From the NCBI GenBank assembly GCA_964520045.1, contig CAZFMJ010000053.1, positions 1 through 19,841 on the forward strand: a stretch of DNA of 19,841 nucleotides, in the 5' to 3' direction. Origin of the DNA: CAZFMJ01 sp964520045. Its GTDB lineage: Bacteria > Elusimicrobiota > Elusimicrobia > Elusimicrobiales > CAZFMJ01. The notes below the pieces were generated by a model that was given only the letters and a program-made list of their open reading frames with translations, ran no database searches and was not told where the DNA came from. The translations under genes and the position numbers were made by a program. Shown here in pieces: positions 7,373 to 13,752 of this stretch; within the stretch, counting starts at the first letter, position 1, and the number at the start of each line of letters is the position of its first letter.

Positions 7373-7491
7373 AATGTAAATTAAAGTAACTGCTTGGGGC
7401 AGAGGGAGCCAGTAGTCAGAATTCAGAAGTAAGAAACCGAAGTCCGTTCTGAATTCCGGCTTCTTAATTCAGTCTACCTGAATGCTACAGT
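7373..7491. repeat. intergenic spacer with perfect 10-bp inverted repeat
   Basis: GAATTCAGAA (7419-7428) and TTCTGAATTC (7447-7456) are exact complements 18 bases apart. They lie between the FliF-FliG fusion stop and the coiled-coil kinase start. The surrounding words (AGTCAGA, ATTCAGA) have the same degenerate period-7 feel as the other spacers. There is no T-run, so a terminator is not supported. Confidence 0.45.
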
Positions 7492-9003
7492 TCAAATCAT
7501 GTCCGAAGATGCTACGCCCTGTCCCAGCGAGATCTTGCCTTTTGCGGCCAGGCTTACCGCGGCATTAACGATGATGGATCTGGCCGACATTATCCTGTCT
7601 TTCTTCTGCGGACTTGAGATTATATCCTGCACGATGGGCCGTATTTCATCCGGGAAAATTTCAAGCACATGGGTTGTTTCTTCCTGCGGAAATCCGCGCA
7701 GAGCTACGCCCCATTCCTCATAATTTACGGTATTTACGATCTGCCGCAAAGTTTCGGTCTGGATGCGGCAAAGGTCCTCGAAAGTTATAAGCGACTGCTC
7801 TATCTGCGCCGAGCTTTCGGGATTTGAGATGGAGAGGTTCCCGAGTATGTTGAGCCTGTCGTTCGGGTCCATTATGCTGAGCAGTTTGCCGAGTTTGTCG
7901 GCGCCTTTCATGGTCATGTCCACGCGCGTTCTAAGCCTGTTCTCGATGTCGTATATCCGTTCGGGATCGGCCTGCTTGATATCCAGAATAGCCTTGCTTA
8001 TTTCATTTCTCACGTCCAGCGTATAAAGAAGCAGGACTTTTGACGCCAGATGCGGGCTTTTATCGGTAAGATGGGCTATGAGGAACGCAAGGTCCTCTAT
8101 GTGTTCGGGTTCAAGCAGCTGCTGAAGTTCTTTGGGGGGAAGCTCTTCCAGATAGCCGAACTGGCTCTTGCTTTCCAGCGCGCGGCCGGATTGAGCTATC
8201 GCCCCCGGTCTTTCCGGCGCGGCGTCCAAATCAAGAAGCTGAGGCGCTTCTCCGGGCATTTTCATGCCGACGTTGGCGATTTGCCCGAATTGCTGCATCG
8301 TGCTTTCGGAAGCGGCTTCCTGTTTCGCCCGCCTCATCGTGGCAAATTCCACGATTCCCTTTGTGGTTTTTGAGATAAGGAAGTATGCCATGAAAAATAT
8401 AAAGAGGAGGACAACCGCAAGTCCCGCGGCGAAGAAAATAGTTCGGTATCCTTCGGGGCTGTAGATCGCGGATTTCCACGGAGCGATCATCTCTGCGCGG
8501 ATAATAACGAGGTTGTCGCCCCTGCGCGAATCCAGCCTGAGCAGATCGGAGATAACAAGCCTTACCGCGTTTGACTGCGCTTCCGTAATCGCTTTGTCCA
8601 GGACAAGGGACACATTCACTCGGCTTATTTTAAATCCCAGGGTTCTGGCCGACTGCTCCTGTTCCCTCTGCATGAACATGCTGTCTTTTTTCTGCGCCAG
8701 CTGTTGGTAGGTTTTTTCCAGATATTTGGACGACTGGTATCCCGGCATCCCCGCCGTTGCGGCGCCGCCCAGCGGCGTGGTAACTTCCGTCTGGGTATTG
8801 ACGACGTTTTCTTCCCCTTCGACTATTATGAAAATTTTCGCCTTTCCCGCGCCCAGGAGCTGGTCCAGAAGCCGCGTGACATCTTCAGCCATGCGCGCTT
8901 CTATTTCGGTTTTTTCGCTGGCACAGATCTGTGGAATGCTCAGCGCGGTCAGCAGACCGGCCAGACCGAAAATAAATAACAAGGCATTTATCCGGTTTAG
9001 CAT
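7492..9003 (-). CDS. FliF C-terminal domain-FliG fusion protein
   Basis: A 503-residue membrane protein. Residues 1-29 form a signal peptide. Residues 30-178 align by eye with the periplasmic C-terminal part of the flagellar MS-ring protein FliF: LLDQLLGAGKAKIFIIVEGE resembles FliF's LL-x-P-x-xGxGNxxA-x-V segment, FKISRVNVSLVLDK its VxRLSVAVxVD strand, and RLDSRRGDNLVII its GFDxxRGDxxxV motif. TM at about 187-210. The cytoplasmic part (283-490) is FliG middle plus C-terminal: an EHPQ-like stretch (EPEHIEDLAFLIAHL, 298-312), then FEDLCRIQTETLRQIV and ALRGF (434-438). The N-terminal FliF ring-building domains are missing. No other flagellar gene is in the window. GGGAGG precedes the ATG. Domain call sure, role unknown. 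Confidence 0.85.
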   Translation of the reverse strand: MLNRINALLFIFGLAGLLTALSIPQICASEKTEIEARMAEDVTRLLDQLLGAGKAKIFIIVEGEENVVNTQTEVTTPLGGAATAGMPGYQSSKYLEKTYQQLAQKKDSMFMQREQEQSARTLGFKISRVNVSLVLDKAITEAQSNAVRLVISDLLRLDSRRGDNLVIIRAEMIAPWKSAIYSPEGYRTIFFAAGLAVVLLFIFFMAYFLISKTTKGIVEFATMRRAKQEAASESTMQQFGQIANVGMKMPGEAPQLLDLDAAPERPGAIAQSGRALESKSQFGYLEELPPKELQQLLEPEHIEDLAFLIAHLTDKSPHLASKVLLLYTLDVRNEISKAILDIKQADPERIYDIENRLRTRVDMTMKGADKLGKLLSIMDPNDRLNILGNLSISNPESSAQIEQSLITFEDLCRIQTETLRQIVNTVNYEEWGVALRGFPQEETTHVLEIFPDEIRPIVQDIISSPQKKDRIMSARSIIVNAAVSLAAKGKISLGQGVASSDMI

Positions 9004-9215
9004 AAATTAAAACCTCCCAATTCCCCCCACCGCTCTTTCCCATATCAGGGAAGGGAACCTTCCGGTCAGGATCGCGGGCAAAGCCGGCCGGTAAGGGGAC
9101 GGTTATGTTATGTAGTGAAGAAGAAAGCCGTATGGTTACGGTAATACTTAATTCTTACAGTAAAACGTTTCAGAAATATTAAGATAAGGTTACATTTTCC
9201 GTCTTTTATTCTAGC
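9004..9215 (-). promoter_or_regulatory. 212-bp leader of the FliF-FliG fusion with overlapping hairpins
   Basis: The spacer holds the ribosome binding site GGGAGG for the fusion gene. It also holds two hairpins that cannot form together: GGAAGG-GAA-CCTTCC (9049-9063) and TTCCC-ATATCA-GGGAA (9037-9052) share 9049-9052. A further small hairpin reads CCGTA-TGGT-TACGG (near 9130-9143). The length sets this gene apart from the tight 10-bp gap upstream in the series, so separate control is possible. I found no known riboswitch core. Confidence 0.3.
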
Positions 9216-10613
9216 TTATTTTTGCTGAAACGGTATTTTATACGGAAGCTCAAACCAGAAAATACTCCCTTTTCCCGGTTCGGAATCGACCCCTATCTGT
9301 CCTCCGTGAAGTTCTACTATGCCTTTTGAAAGCGCAAGTCCCAGGCCGGTGCCTTTGGCCTGCAGTATTTGATTTTGAATGCGCGTAAACGGCGAAAAAA
9401 GCTTCGCGCAGTTTTCTTTGGAAATTCCTATCCCCGTGTCCTGCACCGAGATGCGCAAAAGCGCGATTTCCTGCTTGACGTACGCGAACGCCCGTATTAT
9501 TATCCTGCCGTTTTTCGGGGTGAACTTTATCGCGTTGGAGATGAGATTCGTAAGCACATGGCCGACGAGATCGGGGTCGAACATAATATCCGGCATGTTC
9601 GGCTGGATTTCGATCCGGAGAACAAGTCCCGATTCATTGGCTTTCGGCGAGAAAAACGCCGCGATGTCTTCAATAAGGGCGGCCGGTTTATAAAGACGCC
9701 TTGAAATATCCATTTTGCCGCGTTCTATCCTTGAAATATCCAGAAGCGTCGTGACAAAATGGGAAAGCCGCATGGCATTTTCCTGTATCCTCTGCAGACT
9801 GGCTTTTTGGCCGGCTTCCATGTTTTTGTCATTGGCGATCATCATGCGCACATAGCTTTCTATCGCGCCCAGCGGAGATCTTAATTCATGGGTAACCGAG
9901 GAGATAAATGTCTTTTTCATCCGTTCCAGTTCCAGAAGATTTTGCGACATGAGGTTGAATTTTTTGCCTAATTCCGATATTTCATCGCGCCCTTTTATGA
10001 CGGTGGCGGTTCCCAATTTGCCTTCTCCGAGTTTGGCGATTTCCGCGGAGAGCGTGTTGAGTCTGCGCGTAAGGCTCCAGCTGATAAGAAATGCCGCCAA
10101 AATGCTCAGCGTGAATACTATGAACAATGCCGCGCTTAAATCGGATTTCGCCTGAGCCCGCGCTTCATTTTTCTGGTTTTCAATATGCGACTTGGAAAAC
10201 CGCACGCGCACTCCTATTTTTTCCGCCCATATTTCTTTGGTGAGGATGTCTTCTTCCGGATAATTCCGTCCGAGCTCCTGCCCGTCTTTGCCGGTTTTGG
10301 TTCTTATCCTGCCCTTTTGCACGTCGTCTTTGACGATCGTGCTCCATTCGCCGGTTAAGTTGATCGAGGCTCCGATTACCGAGGGATTATCTCTGGAAAG
10401 CGCCGATAAATAATCCATAAGCATGAGAGGATCTTTTGAAAGCGCTGATTCATAAATAATCTTGCGGGTTTCGGTGGTTATAATGTCGATTTTTTCCAGT
10501 TCGGATTGTTCGATGGTCGCTTTTTGAAGGCGCAGGAATACCAGAGCCACCAAAACGGCGGACCCCATGGCCAGGGCGAAAAAAGCGAGGTTTAATTTGT
10601 ATCTGAGTTTCAC
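9216..10613 (-). CDS. membrane sensor histidine kinase with HAMP domain
   Basis: A 465-residue inner-membrane kinase starting at GTG, with AAAAGG about 12 bases upstream inside the end of the preceding gene. TM1 at about 8-28, a periplasmic domain of about 130 residues, TM2 at about 160-180, HAMP at 181-233. HisKA His242 lies in FISSVTHELRSPLGAIESY. The ATPase domain has TNLISNAIKF (Asn360), QDTGIGIS (391-398) and GTGLGLALSKGIVELHGG (421-438). All motifs are canonical. The gene begins 10 bp after the stop of the PorV-like/TPR gene, so they are almost surely cotranscribed, which suggests the kinase senses the state of that envelope protein. No regulator is directly attached. The receivers at 4239-5728 are the nearest candidates. 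Confidence 0.94.
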   Translation of the reverse strand: MKLRYKLNLAFFALAMGSAVLVALVFLRLQKATIEQSELEKIDIITTETRKIIYESALSKDPLMLMDYLSALSRDNPSVIGASINLTGEWSTIVKDDVQKGRIRTKTGKDGQELGRNYPEEDILTKEIWAEKIGVRVRFSKSHIENQKNEARAQAKSDLSAALFIVFTLSILAAFLISWSLTRRLNTLSAEIAKLGEGKLGTATVIKGRDEISELGKKFNLMSQNLLELERMKKTFISSVTHELRSPLGAIESYVRMMIANDKNMEAGQKASLQRIQENAMRLSHFVTTLLDISRIERGKMDISRRLYKPAALIEDIAAFFSPKANESGLVLRIEIQPNMPDIMFDPDLVGHVLTNLISNAIKFTPKNGRIIIRAFAYVKQEIALLRISVQDTGIGISKENCAKLFSPFTRIQNQILQAKGTGLGLALSKGIVELHGGQIGVDSEPGKGSIFWFELPYKIPFQQK

Positions 10614-10623
10614 TACCTATATT

Positions 10624-12567
10624 CTACCTTTTGGGAGAGACTTTTTCTATACGCTCAAGGGCCTTTTGCGCCTGCGCGTTGCCGGGGTCAAGTATCAGAA
10701 TCCTGCGGAAAATAGCGGCTGCCTTAAGATATCTTCCCTGGGCGTAATATTCCACGCCCTTTTGGTAAAGCTTTTCTATTTCCCGCGCGTCGACTGCGGC
10801 GCGTTCCCTTTTTGCGGGGGGTTCGGCGGGTTTGACTTCCACCGGCATTGACAGTTTTTTTCTTACGTCGTTTATGAATACATTAAGGATATTCTTCTCC
10901 TCCGGCGGGATATCGCGTTTAACGGCGTCTTCCCATATCTCCAGCGCGTTCTTATACTCTCCTACGACATAATAATTCGAGCCGAGGCGCTGAATAGCGG
11001 AGGCATTGCTGGGGTCAAGCTCAAGGGCGTCTTTCGTTTTCTTAAGCGCCGAGAGATAATCCTGCTTATTGAAAGCTATGTCGGATTCATAAAGGTTAAA
11101 TTCAACAAGGTCGCCGTCGAATTCCTGCGGAACCCGCATGCCGTTTATATGCGTGTGTTCCTCCACCCGCGTAAGGAATCTTTCCAGTTTCGTATCGGTG
11201 CGGTTGAGGCTCAGGGCGTAAGCTATCTGCTTGGTAGATTTTTCGTCGTTGCCCGCGAAGAAATTGTTTATTCCGTCCGTAAGCAGGTTCTCCCATTTCT
11301 CTTTGGGCTCTTTGCGCTCGGGATAAAAACCCGCCACGGCCGTAATGCGCTTTGAAAGTCTTATGACCGAAGGGTCGGGAAGAAGATCTCTTGCGACATC
11401 GGCAAAGGTCCTTGACGCTTCTCTGTATTTGAATGCGGCCAGCAGGGCTTTAATAGGCTGCAGTCTGGGATCGGCCAGCGGAGCCGGGAATTTCGACTCT
11501 CCGACTTCATCTTTTGAGGCGAGCCGCTTATACTGGTCCAGGAGCTCCATGCCGTATTGCTCTTCCGGCGTGGGTTCTCCGAAGTGAAATACCATCGCCA
11601 TTCTATGGGTTCCCGCGGTTCCTTTTATTGTGCCGAGCGGAAGCAGGAACGCATAATCAAATTGTATCCTGTTTATCCTGTATGAAAGGCCGGTGCTTAT
11701 CTGCCTGAAATCCCTGTTGCCCATCGCCAGGGCTCCTCTTACGCCCAGCTGGCCGCGGTCAAGGCTCGGGAATATCCTTTCGGCCGCCAGCGTTATATCT
11801 TTGTCCATGTCGCCGGTCGGGCCCTTTTCAAACCTCAATTCCGAGGCGAGCGTCATCCAGAGGGTTTTGTAAGATCCCCCCAGCCGGGTGCGCATCGGGA
11901 TTTTATCCGTATTTCCGCCGCCGAAAGCCATATTGGGCTGGAGTATATCCCTTACCGCCAGCGCAAGGGCATAGCGGCTGTTTACCTGATAAAAGAATCC
12001 TATGTCCGCGTCAAACGCGGATTTACTGGTTTTTTTCGCCAGCACGGGGTCTTCTAAGCCCGTGGCTATAAAGTTGGCGCCCATGGCGTTGAAAGCTTCG
12101 GGAAGCTGTGAAAATGAATGCGACATTCTTTTAAGCGAAATGCCGTATTTTAAGCCGTTAAACACGTTTTTCCCTTTGTAGATATTGCCGTAGGAAATCT
12201 GGAGGGTCTGCTCGCTGTATACGCCGGAAAGATTAAACTGCTGCCATGCTCCGCCGATAACCCCCCATTTGTCCTTAAGGGGTCTTACAAACGCCAGATG
12301 CGAAAGGCCGAGGTTTGAGCCGTCGCTTAAGCCCATATAAAGAAGCGAATGAGACGCCGACAACTGCATCCGTTCAAGATTTTTGAGTCCCGCGGGATTG
12401 TAATAAAGGGTATGAAGATCGTCCGCCACCGCTGTAAACGCATTCCCCATACCCGGCGCTCTGGCTCCCATGCCGAGATCGTCGAATAAGGCATAGGAAA
12501 ATCCCGGCATGAATAAAACCGCCAGTCCGAGGAAAACCATGGTTTTTACAAAATCAATTTTTTTCAT
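10624..12567 (-). CDS. PorV/PorQ-like outer-membrane barrel with C-terminal TPRs
   Basis: A 647-residue protein from the ATG at 12567. A TTG at 12603 would add 12 residues before the signal peptide and is less likely. Signal peptide 1-26 (ending FSYA). The start of the mature part, DLGMGARAPGMGNAFTAVADD then LYYNPAGL (to residue 60), is the hallmark N-terminus of PorV/PorQ-type and related FadL-like barrels. Alternating amphipathic strands continue to about residue 330, ending in RMAMVFHFG. TPR-like helices lie at about 485-550 (DYLSALKKTKDALELDPSNA) and 595-640 (YLKAAAIFRRILILDPGNA). PorV proteins act in type IX secretion in Bacteroidota, but this subfamily also occurs widely without that system, and no other type IX component is visible. 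It is followed by a kinase gene after 10 bp. Confidence 0.85.
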   Translation of the reverse strand: MKKIDFVKTMVFLGLAVLFMPGFSYALFDDLGMGARAPGMGNAFTAVADDLHTLYYNPAGLKNLERMQLSASHSLLYMGLSDGSNLGLSHLAFVRPLKDKWGVIGGAWQQFNLSGVYSEQTLQISYGNIYKGKNVFNGLKYGISLKRMSHSFSQLPEAFNAMGANFIATGLEDPVLAKKTSKSAFDADIGFFYQVNSRYALALAVRDILQPNMAFGGGNTDKIPMRTRLGGSYKTLWMTLASELRFEKGPTGDMDKDITLAAERIFPSLDRGQLGVRGALAMGNRDFRQISTGLSYRINRIQFDYAFLLPLGTIKGTAGTHRMAMVFHFGEPTPEEQYGMELLDQYKRLASKDEVGESKFPAPLADPRLQPIKALLAAFKYREASRTFADVARDLLPDPSVIRLSKRITAVAGFYPERKEPKEKWENLLTDGINNFFAGNDEKSTKQIAYALSLNRTDTKLERFLTRVEEHTHINGMRVPQEFDGDLVEFNLYESDIAFNKQDYLSALKKTKDALELDPSNASAIQRLGSNYYVVGEYKNALEIWEDAVKRDIPPEEKNILNVFINDVRKKLSMPVEVKPAEPPAKRERAAVDAREIEKLYQKGVEYYAQGRYLKAAAIFRRILILDPGNAQAQKALERIEKVSPKR

Positions 12568-12615
12568 TTTAGTGCAAGCGCCGTTTTTCCCATCTTCCCG
12601 CAATCTTGTTATAGC

Positions 12616-12768
12616 CGCCCAGAAACCCAGTTACCCAGCGGCCCAGCAACAACTCGCAATTCAGCAGACCCCTCGTGGCTTTGCTTCTTTTTGTGCCTTT
12701 TGTGCCACTTCGACTCGCTTTCTTGCTCGCTCAGTGTGGTGAGCGAAGTCGAACCACTTTTTGTGGCC
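12616..12768 (+). repeat. dispersed 153-bp repeat, copy A
   Basis: Identical, as read by eye, to 18392-18544, and similar to the inverted copy at 13477-13618. It starts with four CCCAG words at 8-bp spacing. It then has TTTTTGTGCC words and an imperfect hairpin (TTCGACT with AGTCGAA, plus an inner CGCT/AGCG) and ends TTTTTGTGGCC. Short frames within all copies give the same peptide because the DNA is the same. They are not genes. Confidence 0.85.
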
Positions 12769-12779
12769 GTCCCCTTTTT

Positions 12780-12814
12780 CCGTCTACCATTTACCGTCTC
12801 CCGTCTACCCTCTT
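12780..12814 (+). repeat. heptamer tract after the FlgD-Ig gene stop
   Basis: Five in-phase heptamers: CCGTCTA, CCATTTA, CCGTCTC, CCGTCTA, CCCTCTT. The tract ends four bases before the stop codon (12819-12821) of the minus-strand gene, so it forms the beginning of that transcript's 3' region, as a TAGACGG-type purine-rich tract in sense. Confidence 0.75.
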
Positions 12815-12818
12815 TTCA

Positions 12819-13238
12819 TCATCTCGTCACCACTACCGTTCCTGTATAATGCGAACCGCCGGCGGATATCTGGTATATATACACGCCTCCAGGAATTTTG
12901 CTTCCGCTTAAATCCGGGTTCCATTCAAGGTCATAGGAAAAATCCTGCATTGAAATATTTATAAGGCGCATTTCAGTTATCTGCCTGCCCGATAGATCGA
13001 AAATTTTTCCGGACACGAATAAATCCCTCGGGTTGTAGCACTTGAACACGAAAGTGTCGTTTCTTCCGTCGCCGTTGGGCGTCACCAGCCTGTTTGAGAC
13101 GTAAGCATCGGCGAAAAAATTCGCCGTAACGATTCCCGGCGCGCCGCCGGGCATGCCCATGCAAAGCAAGGAAGCGCAAAGAGCAAGCGCCGTCTTTGCT
13201 TTTATCCTTCCGGCTTTTTCGCCGTGTTCTTTTTTCAT
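12819..13238 (-). CDS. small secreted FlgD-Ig/CHU_C-like domain protein
   Basis: A 139-residue protein with a basic N-terminus (KKEHGEKAGRIKAK) and a hydrophobic segment (16-36), so probably secreted or anchored. The rest is one beta-sandwich. VTPNGDGRNDTFVF (52-65) is the opening of the Ig-like domains found at the C-termini of gliding-motility and FlgD-type proteins. GKIFDLSGRQI (77-87) and W106-x-G-xx-IPGGVYIYQI-x-G-x-GTVVV (to 137) complete the FlgD_ig pattern. Normally this domain ends a large surface protein and helps export or attachment. Here it stands alone, as a free adaptor or a decayed remnant. It lies 251 bp upstream of the PorV-like gene on the same strand. Function unknown. Confidence 0.75.
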   Translation of the reverse strand: MKKEHGEKAGRIKAKTALALCASLLCMGMPGGAPGIVTANFFADAYVSNRLVTPNGDGRNDTFVFKCYNPRDLFVSGKIFDLSGRQITEMRLINISMQDFSYDLEWNPDLSGSKIPGGVYIYQISAGGSHYTGTVVVTR

Positions 13239-13258
13239 CGCTTTGTTTTTTTCTTCTC

Positions 13259-13300
13259 GTATCTGCCGTCTACCATCTGCCGTCTACCATCTACCGTCTA
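13259..13300 (+). repeat. heptamer tract upstream of the FlgD-Ig gene
   Basis: Six in-phase heptamers alternate CCGTCTA with CCATCTG or CCATCTA, opened by GTATCTG. This is the most regular tract in the window. It lies 20 bp upstream of the minus-strand gene start rather than after a stop, so it is an exception to the 3'-end placement. Confidence 0.8.
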
Positions 13301-13476
13301 TCCTCCCCCGCTACTATAGTTATAAAATATAGTTGCGACTGTTTTATTACGAAATTGCGATTGAATTTTTAATATTTTTGTCGACGAGAGAATAGGCTGA
13401 AGACTGAAGGAAAAAGCAAGATTATGAGACGGCAAAGGGGATGGGAAACGTAACAAAAAAGACGAAGAAAGGGGAT

Positions 13477-13618
13477 GGCCACAAAAAGTGGTTCGACTTC
13501 GCTCACCACACTGAGCGAGCAAGAAAGCGAGTCGAAGTGGCACAGAAGGCACAAAAAGGAGCAAAGCCACGAGGGGTCTGCTGAATTGGGAGTTGCTGGG
13601 TAACTGGGTTTCTGGGCG
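13477..13618 (-). repeat. dispersed 153-bp repeat, copy B (inverted)
   Basis: This copy begins with GGCCACAAAAAGTGG and is the reverse complement of copies A and C. It lacks about 11 bases in the CCCAG block (three words instead of four) and has a few substitutions in the GTGCC block. Beyond 13618 it continues with sequence matching the reverse complement of the region before copy C (GACTGTAAAGACGA, then TTTGGAGA), so the true unit is longer than 153 bp. Confidence 0.8.
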
Positions 13619-13671
13619 ACTGTAAAGACGATATTTGGAGAGTGGGAAAAAGGGAAGGAAAAAATCAACCG

Positions 13672-13727
13672 CTGACTACTTTCTGCTGTCTACTATATCC
13701 TATCCGCTATATACTATCTACTGCTTT
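13672..13727 (+). repeat. diverged heptamer tract after the giant surface-protein gene
   Basis: Eight in-phase units of the form CTNNNNN (CTGACTA, CTGTCTA, CTATATC, CTATCCG, CTATATA, CTATCTA among them) run from 13672. More loosely spaced CTATCTA/CTACTG words continue almost to the gene's stop at 13753. Compared with the other tracts it has a YTAT-rich variant. Confidence 0.65.
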
Positions 13728-13752
13728 CATGCTATCTACTGCCTCTTTATAA

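Larger units (their letters stand above)
13239..13752. other. 514-bp gene-free spacer made mostly of repeats
   Basis: It contains a heptamer tract (13259-13300), an AT-rich unique part (about 13318-13380), a purine-rich stretch (about 13381-13476), the inverted 153-bp repeat copy (13477-13618, flanking similarity to about 13643) and a second heptamer tract (13672-13727). Short frames on both strands are repeat artefacts, and I see no gene. Confidence 0.7.

Noticed and set aside
9004..9215. Cyclic-di-GMP riboswitch upstream of the FliF-FliG fusion
   Set aside because: Considered because of the flagellar link, but the conserved GEMM core is not present on either strand.
10624..12567. Type IX secretion locus
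   Set aside because: Only a PorV/PorQ-like barrel and a FlgD-Ig-like domain are present; both occur widely without type IX secretion and no core component is in the window.
12675..12911. Small protein frames with a shared MALLLFVPF-type peptide near 12675, 13570 and 18304
   Set aside because: The shared peptide follows from the identical repeat DNA; frames start and end in unrelated sequence and lack ribosome binding sites.
13259..13300. CRISPR array reading of the heptamer and CCCAG tracts
   Set aside because: Units are 7-8 bp with no spacers of constant length and no cas genes nearby.
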